NCBI GenBank assembly: GCA_033032175.1
Contig: CM065310.1
Location: 7,812,001 to 7,876,000 of the forward strand
Direction of reading: 5' to 3'
Length of the DNA: 64,000 nt
DNA from: Saturnia japonica
Lineage: Eukaryota; Arthropoda; Insecta; Lepidoptera; Saturniidae
Each line of letters begins with the position of its first letter. Position 1 is the first letter of the stretch. Under the pieces are notes generated by a model. The model was given only the letters and a program-made list of their open reading frames with translations. It did no database searches and was not told where the DNA came from. Positions 10,641 through 21,860 of this stretch are shown piece by piece. Made by a program: the position numbers and the translations under genes.

Positions 10641-13519
10641 TATTAAATTTAAAGTTAAAACTTAGTTGCCCTAAACTCGATATGACAGATATAAACATCC
10701 AACACACTGGGGATCCCTGAAATTTGTTTTGCTATTATATAGAGTCGCATATCAAATGAAAGATGACAAATGTATATTTGTATTAATTCTTATAGAAATG
10801 AAAATAGTTAATGAGGAAAGATATGTATTAATTTGGTTCGTACATCGATGTATTAAGCCGATTGTTGGGAATTTCTGGGATTTCGTTAATCTGTTTTTGC
10901 TCCCGCGAATCCTCCCTAACAGATCGCGAGCTACTATAAATCATTTTCGAATGTTTTACGGTTTTATGTGGGTATTCACGACTGTTAGGTTTATCTTGTT
11001 TCGATTTAGGATTCGTTTTCAAATATTGTGATTTATAACTATAATATATTATACTTGTTCGGATATCCTCATGACTTCTTCTTTATTTTTTATCTTTACA
11101 TTACAAGTTGACCATATATTTTCTTATTCACTAAAATTAATTACGTAAATCCATTTTACTGACTTATTGTAATAGACAATATAAAAAAAATTACACATTA
11201 AAAAAGTCAGTAGAATGATTTAAAATTAGTTAATTAACTATTAAAGGTACATTATCAGTTAGTGTTATTGGCTACTTTTAACTCTCTTTTTTAATATTAT
11301 AATTAACGTAAACTAAGTCGCTGGCAGCTGCTAGTAATAATAATTATTTAAAATAATTAAGATATGAAACAAGCATTTGTCTGTAAAATCTGTATTTGTA
11401 AATAATTGATGGAGACATAAAAATAAATTAAAGTAGATGCTTTAAAGATTTGCTATAGATTATAACTTATCGAAATACTAATAATGAAGTATTCGTAACT
11501 TATTAACTCTAAGGTTCTTGGCAATTAACTGCATTAGACAGAGTATAAACTTAAAACAAGTTGTTTTAGGTAACATTTTCTGAAAATCGTTTTCAATTCA
11601 ATAGTCATCAGACTTATTTACCTACCTAGTTGTACAGAAGAAAATTCTATAATAAAATTAAACTCGTAAAACACTAAAGGTCAGGAGGCAATTTAAATTT
11701 TAACTAATTTCATTAAGACTAGGCTCGTGTTGGTTTGGGGACCGAAGTAAATTTTGTTTGTTATTTATATTTCGAAACGTGATTAGACGAATAATTATTA
11801 GAGGAAAAGGACTTGAAATTAACTTAAAATATTACTTATGTACATAAAACTTACAAGGGGCCTCTTTAGAGAGAGAACACCTAAAATTGAATTTGTGAAA
11901 AGAGAGTCAATTTACTGATGTATTTACACACTCATCTGTACTTAGACTATATGGGTGTTATATACGTCATGAGAATAGGAAATACAGTGGTAAATACCAA
12001 AGATCAAAGTTTTAAAGAACAAACAGGAGTAAGTAAAATTAACAGTAGTAACAATTAATTAAATACATTAGAAATCGGTTTCGTTGTTACCGCAATGAAA
12101 GATGTAATTTCAATAAATAAAAGCAGGTAATTATATTTTCATCGCCTATTTCACATGTCACTTCTAAGTCGCATGCATGAATGTGGGTGATGACTAAAAT
12201 GTTTCAAATAACGTTCGAAACGATTATGGAATGGAGGTAGCGTGCTCTGACGTCATAATATCGAAAGATTATTATTCAAAGTAACAAGACAGTATTTTTT
12301 CTGAAATTAACAACACTTTCGCAAACTCTTTATTGTAATCAATATGTCGTCCTCAATTTGAAAATTTGTCACCAACCGCCTACCTTTTAGAGCCAATCTC
12401 TTTACAAGGTTCTGCAATCTTCGACTATATTATCACAAAATCTGCGATATCTAGAATCATGCGATACGTCATCTATATTAATAAATATATTTTTTTCTAT
12501 CTGTACAGGTTTTGTTTTTCAAATTTCCTGACGTCCTTCGTCACTGATCACGAATATGACATTAATTTTTTTTTGTCTGCCTGCTTGTTTCTGTGCTCGA
12601 ATTTAATTCAAAGTAGCTTCACCGATTTTTATAATTTTTTTTACACGAGAATCTTATGTCACCCCTGAATTGATAGGGTAAAATAATTATGACTAAGATT
12701 AGTAAAAATAGAATTACAAGACGAAAATAATTATTGTAATTAAACGCGTGCGGCGCACCGCTGGTTAAATAATAAAAATAAAATTGTTTTACAAGTACAT
12801 ACATTAAAAATTTCCTTTCTGGTGAACAAATATAAGGAAGGCTATGCGGAATATGTACCTACAATGATATTAGACTTTAATATTTTATATTTTCGAAGTA
12901 AATAAGTATATAAGTCACGGCCTTATAACCCACGTTTGTAGCGACTTTTATCTTCTGCTTTTAACATCAGCTAGTAATAAAGCCGAGGTGACACTAACTC
13001 ACATAAACGGCACTCGTACGAAAATAGGCGTAGTTACCATAAAGCTTTCATTACATTTTCTTTTTTATGGGTATAAAACACACCTGCGATCACAAATTAT
13101 CTCTTTGTGTATTCACAGCCTTAGGTATAATATATATTTCGAGTGAACTCTGCTATATTAACCTTTACTGTGTTTCAAATACATAAATATATGCATTTAA
13201 CTCGTATTCTATTGCTACCCTTGTTCCATACGTTGTCGCTGACGTTGACAAGAACATTGAAGTATCTATCGCACATTTTAAGCATACGCAGCATTTATAC
13301 GTTGGCACCGTTGGAGCCAGCCCTAGGAGAATACTATCCTGGTTACAAATCACGTACTTACTACGAATGGGCGAGTAGGCGATATAGGTCCGAGATCCTA
13401 AAGAGAATGCTTTATTCGGGGTTCCCCCAGTATCCTTCAACCACGCACCAAGCCTCGCTCGCTTGATGAAAATGGTAGCTGATCTGGACGTCCTCCCGGT
13501 CCGACAGCTCAAGAGAAAA
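10641..13519. other. Long AT-rich interval, no gene recognised
   Basis: Mostly 70% or more A+T by eye. A stretch at 12460-12780 ('tttctatctgtacagg' to 'cggcgcaccgctgg') looks like an old interspersed-repeat tail, class unknown. Small open frames at 10729-11031, 12366-12668 and 13143-13466 have no recognisable domain. Confidence 0.4.
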
Positions 13520-13605
13520 TGACTTTTGTGCTGTGTCATACATAATTATTTTGTTCTTGGGTTATTCTACAGTACACCGAAGATTTGACTTGAGTTGCCG
13601 TGTTG
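13520..13605 (-). repeat. Repeat D copy 2, reverse
   Basis: Reverse complement of the repeat D words: 'cttcggtgtactgtagaat' followed by 'tgacacagcacaaaag'. In this copy the similarity stops near 13520, where a less AT-rich segment (13290-13520) of unknown identity begins. Confidence 0.5.
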
Positions 13606-13869
13606 TGGTTTTTATTTAAACTGCAAACATGTATTTTGAGATGTCATAAAAACTCCCTGGGTAGGTCTAACAAGAGGCAACCGTCTTGTTAGGCTCCACT
13701 TTTAATAAATATTAGAAATTACTACGAAGACTTCAAAACTTTGACACAGGCAACTAACTCCCTTTTGCGGCGCCAAAACAATAAGAAGACGGAGAAGAAG
13801 AACGTGTATTTGTCACACTTGACATTGGCGAAATTGCCTACATAGGCAGAAACCATAAATGACAAAAGT

Positions 13870-14211
13870 ATCTCTAGGTGTGTTCCGGTAGCTGTACTTC
13901 CCTACGTTAAACAGCTCTCCCGTTCGTATTTCGACACCGCGTCGAACCACGCGAATCCGTTAATAAAAACAGCCGCCACTTATATTCCGGCACCCACGGA
14001 CATCCGGTGCAAACGCCGGCCGCGCAATATTTTTATTGATCCCGACGATCACATCGAAAATTCGAATAAATATTACACATCCGTCTCTCCAAACAGAGCG
14101 TGCCAGCGCCCACGCCCGCGTAACCACCGTTCTCTCCGCAGAGGGCGGGCGGTCAATTTCGCTCCAGTACACCCGTCACGTCCACCCTCTCTAGCGGTAA
14201 CCCAAGCCTAG
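13870..14211 (+). pseudogene. LINE family J, ORF2 C-terminal end
   Basis: A single open frame from about 13876 to a TAG at 14209-14211 reads as the C-terminus of a jockey-type ORF2. Visible marks are YVKQLSRSYFDTA, then NHANPLIKTAATY (the conserved NPLI run that closes jockey ORF2 proteins) and a basic tail (CKRRPRN, RPRPRNHRSLRRGR). It is markedly more GC-rich than its surroundings, as in many intact-codon LINE ends. Endonuclease and reverse transcriptase domains are absent, so this is a 5'-truncated insertion. Its 3' UTR follows directly at 14212-14725. Family assignment comes from the NPLI motif and position next to the UTR; clade (jockey) is moderately sure. Confidence 0.6.
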
Positions 14212-14725
14212 GTCCGTTCCTCGGTGTGAAACCCTTGGGTCAGGCAACCGCCCGCGCGATACAAGTGACACTGTACGTGCATCACTTAGCTACCTACATA
14301 CAACACTACACACGTATGAACATACACACGTGCACACCACACAGGTACATAGGTTCTGTGAGGGACCTTTTTTTTTTCTTTTTTACGCTAGTTAGTTAGC
14401 GCTAGTTAGTGTAGAAACATTCCGATTACTGAATACACATACGCACGGTTCCTTCCTTCCTCCCAGGAGAAAGGGAACGTGCCTATGTGTATATTTAGTT
14501 AGCTCGAATCGTAGGTGTAGGGATTCGAATAGATCGCGACCTATTTGCGAACGCGACGACCGCCCGAGCCGAGGTCCGGCCACTTTGGCACCCTCGTGCG
14601 AGTCGTCCACAAAACTTTCGCGGCTGAGTGCCCTCTGCGCTCGCCCCCAAGTCCGGTGAAGCTGTAAAAGCCGCAGCGGCTTTAGGGCCCCTAAGGCTAA
14701 CAGTGTAGTCAGTTCAAAATAATAA
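14212..14725 (+). repeat. LINE family J 3' UTR
   Basis: This UTR of about 500 bp is shared with 59949-60451 (plus), 42825-43110 (minus) and, as a 3' scrap, 17919-17984. Landmarks are 'gatacaagtgacactgtacg', 'tacataggttctgtgaggga', 'cgaccgcccgagccgagg' and, at the end, gccgcagcggc followed by 'ggctaacagtgtagtcag'. The tail is AAT/AAAT-rich (14708-14725). The 3' end contains a hairpin conserved in shape between copies (see findings). Confidence 0.75.
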
Positions 14726-15360
14726 ATAAATAATAGCTGTACTTGAGAGCCATTTTGTCTAACATTAACGTGCTTAGTTTTCTTTTAACATCAGATGAGA
14801 TTATGTGCAATCGCTGAACCTATAAAGTACAAAAAATATGTATTCAACGAATAACGACAATAAACGCTTTTTTAACAAATAAATTTGATCATATACGTAA
14901 AGTTAAACCTTAGAATCACCATATGAACACCCGTATATGCCACAAAGTATCATAGTTTATGCTGTACGGGTTCGAAACGTGAAAGAAAAAGCGTTGGCAT
15001 ACAAGCCATTCTAACTTAGCCTTTAGCTCTCTCAGAACTTAAACTTTACTAGAGTTGCAGCTCTGTGTTCATGAATGTCCAGAATTTATTATTTCTAAAA
15101 GTTTATTGTTAATTCTTATTGTCTATAAATTGAACAATGACTTAAGCTTCCCGAGTACAAAAAAAAACATAAAATTAGTTCAAGCCGTTTTTAAGTTAAA
15201 TCCGGAAATACAAACAGACAGACAAACTAAAATATTATAATGTCATATTTGTGGTCAGTGTCTATTATCATAGACGTTTATCAAGATATTTGGGAAAAAA
15301 ATAAATTGATAAACAGAACTATACATTTATTAATATAGATGATTTTTTGAGGAATATTAT
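14726..15360. other. AT-rich interval with LINE-like scraps
   Basis: The 15040-15240 stretch ends in 'aaatacaaacagacagacaa', typical of an old LINE/SINE tail. No terminus is definable. Confidence 0.35.
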
Positions 15361-16330
15361 AAAAAGAACAAAATTACTGTTAACGTAAATAAGTGCGTAA
15401 ATATCAGCTTTACACGTAAATCTAAAGTTATTAACTTTCAGTATTACATAAATAATGTTCCTATTAGAAAAGTTGACAAGGCTAGAGACTTAGGTGTTAT
15501 TTTTGATTATATGATGTCTATGAGTGATCACATAGATGTCATCGTTAGTAAAGCATATAAACAAGTAGGCTTCATCAAACGTATATGCGAACCATTCACA
15601 AATATAGAGTGTATTAAAATGCTGTACTTCGCGTACGTAAGAAGTATTCTTGAATATGCTTCAGTCATATGGTCGCCTCAATATAATAAATACATAGATA
15701 GTATTGAATCTATTAAAAAATATTTTTGTAAAATTTTTGTGCTATAAAGATTTTAAAGAATTTACGAACTATGTAATTATTTTCGCCTAGACTCTTTAGA
15801 AGTCCGGCGTCGACAACATGAAATGATTTTATTGCACTCTCTTTATCGGGCTATATTGATTGTCCCGATCTTTTGGGCTCTGTATCACTGCAAGTACCAA
15901 AATACTGTACACGCAAAGCACCGTTGTTTGCTGTCCCATATGCTAAATCTAACTATGCTCAAAATTCAATACTGTGTCGCATTGCCCGATCATATAATGA
16001 AGTATACGATACGTAGACATATTTCGATATACACGGAATAATACATTTAAGAGTGAAATAATAAAGTTACAACGCGGAATTATACAATTATAATATAAAA
16101 ACGATAAAGCACACAAGTCAGAAATACAGACACACGCGCACACACACACACGCACACTATACTAAACGCCAGTAAAGATTACATGTTTTTCTTTTGTCTA
16201 CTTATGTATATTTTTATGTATCACTTCCTGTAATTGTGAAATCCTGTTTTGGCTTTAATTGTTACATACTATAAGATATTATATAAAATATTGTATGCTG
16301 TTGGATTTCCAAATAAATAAATGAAATGAA
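15361..16330 (+). pseudogene. CR1/jockey-type LINE, 3' half
   Basis: From 15361 an open frame reads the connection between the reverse transcriptase domain and the C-terminus: NKCVNISFTRK, then KARDLGVIFDYMMSM, then the run YFAYVRSILEYASVIWSPQY, to a stop at 15745-15747. The same blocks in the same order occur in the LINE ORF2 at 24702-27599 (DLGVIFDS, NAYVRCILEYCSVVWSP). Beyond the stop, shifted frames continue the match (SLEVRRQHEM, RIARSYNEV), so several frameshifts disrupt it. The 3' end is (AAAT)-type, near 16308-16330. The catalytic YADD/FADD core lies upstream and is missing, so this is a 5'-truncated dead copy. Confidence 0.75.
16131..16157. repeat. (CA)n microsatellite, imperfect
   Basis: CA dinucleotides with CG interruptions, in the LINE 3' UTR of 15361-16330. 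Confidence 0.85.
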
Positions 16331-16419
16331 ATATTTCATATTATAGCAGGGTAAGCAACATGAGTAGGTACTTCAACATTATGTTTAACACTGGTTGGAA
16401 CAAGACAATTTTTATCGAA

Positions 16420-16640
16420 AAAGAAAATAAAGTTCAATAATTTTTATGTGTTTCCTGGTGTATCTTCGAAGTCCAAGATCTAATGCCAAAAAAATTATAA
16501 TGGGACTAACCTTGAAGTAGCCTTTTCCAACGAAAAAAGAATCATCTAAACCGGTAGATATAAAAATAAAATATGCCTGAACATCCATAAAAAATTATAC
16601 AATCGAAATGAGAACCTCCTCCTTATTGAAGTCGGTTAAA
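16420..16640 (+). mobile_element. MITE-like repeat M copy 3
   Basis: Same internal order as 6826-7041. The right end ttgaagtcggtt is at 16626-16637; the left end is eroded (aaagttcaataattttt). Divergence from copy 2 is perhaps 25%. Confidence 0.6.
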
Positions 16641-17918
16641 ATATATGTGGGAATAGTTAAAGCTATTAGGAATTTAAAACTCAAAACCTGGAAACACTAA
16701 ACTGTAAAAGTAACGTCTATGATCTTTAGATAAAAAATGACGTAAAAGTGGGTTAGGCTGTTATGAGGTTAAGATTATTGTAAAAGGTATTTTATTAAAA
16801 TAAACGAATTTAAAAGTATTTGATTCAGTTCTCGACATTATTACTTTTCCCACATATATATGTCGCTATTTTTAATGAACAACTTGTAGACATTATCTAT
16901 GGAATATATAAAATTTCTAAAGATTCTTTCAAAATATACATTTATATAATATAATATTTATTTATTAATATTAAAAAAAACTTTAAAATTTAATGAGCGC
17001 AATATATAGATTTTCAAAATATAAAAACGCCAAATGCAAAAAATCTCCTGAAATATTTCATGTATTCTTAATTGAGTACTCCGAAGTGAGTCAACGAAAA
17101 ATAGCCGTTATTTCCTACTTTACTTATGTTTATTTACATTTTACATAAATACGTGTACTGTGTATTGCCTCGTATATAAAAGTCTTTCACACGAGTTGCG
17201 TTACGCCGAAAATATTTATTTCGCATACCTCAAACTATTCAATGCTATACGCCGACTGAATGAAAAATTTCCTGTATAGAAATTGCGTGCTGCTACATTT
17301 CCTATGAGAGTTTCGTGAAGGGCCTACATACTGCGAAAGCAACCACAGTTAGCATACACACCTCTTTATATTTAAAAACATTCAAATTTGTTTAAGGTTT
17401 TGGTTTAGTTTTTATACTTATGTACGCAAGAAAGAATTAATACTTCTTTGGAGTAACAAAATGAATTTAATTATTGTCACTGATAGCTAGCTAACTTAAT
17501 CATGTCGCACTTTGGTCACATGATGCGCGCGCAACTCTTCATTTTACCCCCTACTATACGCACCAAAATAAGTATAATATTAAAAAGATTTTAATTTAAT
17601 GAATAGTTATAGTAAGAGAGAAAAATGACTGACTATTTATGGTTAGACACGGATGCCTTAAGAACAGAAAATTTGGAAACGAATTACTGACGTAGTAGGA
17701 GCTTACTTTTGTACTATTAAGTGAGCAATTACTGAGTGAGTAATATGTAATTGGTTTTGTCGTTAACGGCTTCAACGATTTAGATAAAACTTTGTATTTA
17801 TATAATGTTTTACATTCCAAGTTTACTATCTGTGTTTTTTTTTTTTGTAAGATACCGAGCGCAGCTTGGTCGCCCATATATTACGAGTATAAATACTGTG
17901 AGTGAAATCAAGCATTTC
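16641..17918. other. AT-rich interval, no gene recognised
   Basis: Contains a TATATAAAAG run at 17173-17182 in a slightly less AT-rich patch (17080-17350). I found no initiator or exon to support a promoter. No repeat is assigned. Confidence 0.4.
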
Positions 17919-17984
17919 TCAAGTCCGGTGAAACTGTAAAAGCCGCAGCGGCTTCAGGGCCCCTACGGCTAACAGTGTAGTCAG
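17919..17984 (+). repeat. LINE family J 3' terminal scrap
   Basis: A 65-bp match to the last part of the J 3' UTR (caagtccggtgaaactgtaa, gccgcagcggc, aacagtgtagtcag). It is a severely 5'-truncated insertion. Confidence 0.75.
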
Positions 17985-18044
17985 ATCTTATTTTATTGCA
18001 TTTCCTTCTTGTAGTGAGTGTTCTATCTTACAAAACTCCTTCCC

Positions 18045-18285
18045 CGCATGCTGGGACCAAAACAACACAAAGCCAATGCACTAAGTTTAGAGGAACTGGT
18101 TCTCAAATACAGCTCCCAAATCATACGTAAAGGTGCTTGCCAACAGATTTTCAACTAGGGAGTTGTAATTAACCAGATGGGCATTAGAAAATACCCTGCT
18201 GGCAAAGTAATGGTTTCATCAAGATATTTTCCTTCAGCGAACTGTTTATTTTAGGATTTGCTCTGTACTGAACTATCATCGCCTC
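18045..18285 (-). repeat. tRNA-derived SINE, diverged
   Basis: The body words ('acagattttcaact', 'gtttcatcaagatattttcc') are clear. The B-box region is eroded to 'ttaggatttgctctg' and the head ends near 'gaactatcatcgcctc'. Same orientation as 5180-5440. Confidence 0.65.
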
Positions 18286-19309
18286 ATTTGATTTGATTAT
18301 GGTAATAATTTTCCTTTTCACTTACATTTTAAGAAGTCTTATCCGATCCATACTTATTGTATACTTCAATGTAATATACCGAGATCCTTTTAGTGGAATC
18401 ACTGAATTGCGTGCGTGGCGTAATAAACATTATACTAGACATTATTAATAGACGCGTTCGGCACATTCAGTTAATACATAAAAGTAACAGAGAAAACTTC
18501 GTGCCTTTGTTATTTTTAAAATAAAGTGTAATCCAATGAACACAAGCAGAAAAAATAATTAAGGCTTCATGATCAAATTGGTCATATTTTCATATTGAAA
18601 TAAAATCAAAACAAATATTCAGATAGTTATTTATAAAATAAAGTTATTATACAATGTTACTTTTATGGAGATTAAAATATTATTACAAAATATATTGTAA
18701 TGATGTATGTATTTCAACTTAAAATTTAGTTTGACAGTATAGTTAAATTCACTTACATATGTTTACAAATAACCTATAAAATTAGCATAAGAAATCAAGC
18801 TCATACACTACACACGTGAGAGTATTGAGTAAGAGGCCACCAGACGCGACTCTGATGGAATGGCATGTAGCGACGCGACGTCCAATCAGAAAACTTTTTC
18901 TACCGTCCAAACGCGCCATTTAACGTATTACATCTAAAATAAAAAAATCCATCTGATTGATTTGACATGGAATTTCGTGAATCATTGACGAACAAGTTTC
19001 AGAAATCTAGTATCTTTACTTTACTCTCTGGTAAAACTTAGGTAAGTTTGAACTTGTGTACGACAGGCCCAATTTCAGTACTATAAAGAAATCCCATCTT
19101 TCAAACTTAGTAAGATAAATAAAAGTTTGTTAGCTAATTGAATTAGGTTCTACATAAGTTCTAAAATAAACTTCTTAAGCACATTACCGATTTGTTTACC
19201 AATAAGTTCAGGAATCATGTAAATCAGGTTATATTGCCGAAGGGTATTAAAGAGTGGACGTAAAAATAACGAAAACTTTTTGCGTGAAATATTTTAATTT
19301 CAACTAGTA
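18286..19309. other. AT-rich interval, no gene recognised
   Basis: A less AT-rich patch at 18820-18920 ('gaggccaccagacgcgactc' onward) has no assignable identity. The rest is background. Confidence 0.4.
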
Positions 19310-19435
19310 TAATTAATATACTAATAAAAAAAGTGGAAGATTTTTTGTTAGTTTGTTCGTTTAAACACGCTAATCTCTGGAACTACTAGTCGGATTCGAA
19401 AACATTATTTTTGTATAAGATAGCCAGTCTCACAT
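19310..19435 (+). repeat. Repeat B copy
   Basis: Starts 'gtttaaacacgctaatctctg', continues 'ggaactactagtcggattcg', then 'ataagatagcc'. Same order as at 36775-36905 and, reversed, 2270-2465. Confidence 0.55.
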
Positions 19436-19590
19436 GGAATAATATAGGCTACAACTCTCAGCTATCTTTAAATATTGATTTTTGTTAAGTCGGAGGTGGA
19501 ATCCTTTCTGAGCTGCTTTATCCGCGTGCGCTGGCATAATCATTAATGATACGGAAATATAATGTTGTGAGAAAATATTGCTCCTTAGTA

Positions 19591-19622
19591 CAAGGTGTCC
19601 AGAAAGGGTATCGGGTATTTGT
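19591..19622. repeat. Mariner left terminal inverted repeat
   Basis: 32 bp, perfect inverted match to 20869-20900. The adjoining TA at 19589-19590 is the target-site duplication. Confidence 0.92.
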
Positions 19623-19697
19623 AAGTTCAATGAAACAAAAATTATTTGTATGCAATAAAAAAGTTTATTGTTTATTATTAGCATATGAATTGGAGAA

Positions 19698-20784
19698 TTA
19701 TTTGGAAAAGATGATGTTATCCAAATGATGACCGTTACGTTGCTGACACTCTTCTAAACGGAAACAAAGATTGGCGATAACACGTTGACACATAGCTATC
19801 GATATTGCTGCCATTTCTGACCTGATGTTTTGCTTTAACTGGGTTAGATTCGTCGGATTGTTTTGATAAATCTTACTTTTAAGGTATCCTCATGCAAATT
19901 AGTCAAGCGGGCTAAGGTTGGGGCTTCTGGGAGGCCAGTTGATGTTACCCCTTCGCGAAATGACTTTATCAGGGAATAATTCGTTAACAACTTCCATTGA
20001 GTCATTTGAGGTATGGCAAGTGGCCCCATCTTGCTGGAACCACGTTCTTGAGTTGAAACCTGCAAACTCCTGCAACTCTGGGACCAAAAAATTTCGCAAC
20101 ATATCGCAATAACGGTCACTATTCACATTAATTGCTCGGCCTCGTTGATCTTCATGAAAATAAGGACCAATTATGCCTTTAGCAGATATAGCGGCCCAAA
20201 CAACGACCTTTGGGATATGCAGGGGTCGTTCATGCTTTCGTTTCGGATTCTCCACTGCCCAGTACCGACAATTCTGCTTATTAACATGACCATTCAGGTG
20301 AAAATTTGCTTCGTCACTGAACAGTATGTTGTTAAAGTTGTTAAATCGCTGCAGCATTTCGTTCGCAAAATTCAGTCGATTAGCATAGTCCGTATCCTTC
20401 AATTCTTGAACCAATTGAATTTTATAGGCTTTTAGATGTAAGTCTTTCTTTAAAATCGAATGTAAAGACGATTTTTTGATGTTCAACGCTTGGCTTCGCT
20501 TTCGGATGGATAAAGACGGATTTTGACGAACCGACGCCTCAAATTCTTCTATTGTTTCTTCATCGCAAACTGAACCTGGGCGTCCTCGTTCTGGAGTTTT
20601 GAATTTTAACTGTCGCACCTGTATTCTCGAACATCCTGATCCATTTCCTAATGCTATCGTCACTTGGCGCGTGGCGTGTACGATATTCCGCACGATAGAG
20701 ACGTTGAGCAGTCACTATTGAATCACCATTACGATAATACGCTCGTACGCAAAATGCGCGATGCGTCCCCGAGTACTGTTCCAT
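19698..20784 (-). pseudogene. DD41D mariner transposase, inactivated
   Basis: The family protein cuts and rejoins DNA at the element's ends in the nucleus. The start is the ATG at 20784-20782 (MEQYSGTHRAF), preferred over the upstream in-frame ATG at 20937, which lies outside the element. The N-terminus (20784 to about 20610) is a helix-turn-helix DNA-binding domain of the DUF4817 type. One frameshift near 20600-20615 moves to a second frame carrying the catalytic domain: SDEANFHLNG (first Asp), WFQQDGATCHTS (second Asp), NINWPPRSPNLSPLD (third Asp), with 41 residues between the second and third Asp. Two in-frame stops follow, TAA at 19901-19899 and TGA at 19892-19890 (probably from TGG). The frame then stays open (GYLKSKIYQNNPTNLTQ) to a terminal TAA at 19700-19698. 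The triad is retained, but the protein cannot be made. Confidence 0.9.
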
Positions 20785-20868
20785 CGTGACTAAAACTCCA
20801 CAAAATGGCGGACGCCACGAACCCCTCTCCGCACCCTTTAGACGCCCCGTTTCGAATATGGCGCGAAA

Positions 20869-20900
20869 ACAAATACCCGATACCCTTTCTGGACACCTTG
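20869..20900. repeat. Mariner right terminal inverted repeat
   Basis: 32 bp, perfect inverted match to 19591-19622. TA follows at 20901-20902. Confidence 0.92.
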
Positions 20901-20902
20901 TA

Positions 20903-21639
20903 TATCTAAAAAAAGTTAAATGTTCGTTCCGAAACATGGCCCAGTTCCTCTTGAAGTCATAGAGGTATGTTCCAATAGTGATGTCTGGAAATGAGCACCT
21001 GACTGTACATTCTCAAAAAAAAAATCTGTAAACAACACGATACGTTGTGTATTTTTTTTTATTAAAACAAATTTTGATAACTCGGTAACTAACCAAACCG
21101 GTGGTAGTGTTTTGACATTAATGTATTATTACATTAGTGAATAGAAAGCTCCCATTAAACGTAATATATTATTTTTGATTTTCATTAATTATTGAGAGTG
21201 TAACCACCTTTCATACGCCAGTTGTATGACAACTTTTGTTTTTAATAGCCGTTCTTGTGCTAAACGAAATTTAACTTAATTGGTCCTTAACTCAAGACCA
21301 CTCAAATCTCTGCTGAGTTAATAGCTTATTCAGAGAAAATGTTCTAGGTATCTTAAAAACCGTTATATAATATTTTGTTCTATAATACCCTCTTCTCCTT
21401 GAATAATAATGATAGAGTACAATAATTGTCGAAATCTGAGATTATTTTAATTGAAGATATTTTGAGAGATCGTTCAAGTTTAAGATGTATTTTATGTAAA
21501 CTTCTAATAAATTGTATATTTCGTAATTAAGAAATTTATTACAATGAATATTTTGTCTTACAAATATTAACTTATTGTGTTATAATACAGTTGCCTTTCA
21601 ATAGCACAATAACCGGTCGTATGCTTCTCTCTTGCAGGT
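20903..21639. other. AT-rich interval with a K-family 3' UTR scrap
   Basis: The words 'ccggtggtagtgttttgac' at about 21099-21117 match the end of the family K LINE 3' UTR. Nothing else is recognised. Confidence 0.4.
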
Positions 21640-21860
21640 AGTTTTCCCTGGTAGGTTATTCGTCCACCTTGTGGCGTGTCTGTCACGTTTCATCTTTCGG
21701 TTCGTAGTCTGACTATACGGCTTTATTGGCCATCCGTTCTACAAGCAATGCCGCACCATCCACTGCCACTCAAGTCTACCAATTCTGAGGGGTAGTCGGT
21801 AGATTTGGGTTTTTGCGGATTTCTGAATCGATCACGCAGAGAAACTCCATAGCTCTCTCA
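21640..21860 (-). pseudogene. RTE-type LINE ORF2 C-terminal remnant
   Basis: Reverse-complement comparison with 31480-31640 shows the same order of blocks: a VSLRDRF-like start from 'gaaactccatagctctctca' and 'gatcacgcagagaaactcc' (21829-21870), then the KLKWQW-like block at 21760-21785. Stops and shifts prevent any protein. It is older than the two plus-strand copies at 31313 and 36422, and a similar minus-strand relic sits at 1286-1405. Confidence 0.55.

Larger units (their letters stand above)
19591..20900 (-). mobile_element. DD41D mariner-like transposon (rosa-type), complete ends
   Basis: The element is 1,310 bp with perfect 32-bp terminal inverted repeats (19591-19622 and 20869-20900, each beginning CAAGGTGTCCAGAAAGGG when read inward). 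It is flanked by a TA duplication (19589-19590, 20901-20902), the target preference of the Tc1/mariner superfamily. It holds one transposase pseudogene on the minus strand, filling 19698-20784. Length, end structure and D-D-41-D spacing match the rosa-type DD41D lineage of arthropods as I know it. Identical inverted repeats beside a broken gene suggest mobilisation in trans or fairly recent death. Confidence 0.9.

Noticed and set aside
13071..13078. GTATAAAA as a core promoter
   Set aside because: Isolated match with no initiator or downstream exon support.
13165..13539. 124-codon minus-strand open frame as a gene
   Set aside because: It runs into repeat D at its upstream end and shows no domain; a plus-strand frame over the same bases is equally long.
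17173..17182. TATATAAAAG as a core promoter
   Set aside because: TATA-like runs are expected by chance in DNA this AT-rich. No initiator, exon or donor site follows at the right distance.
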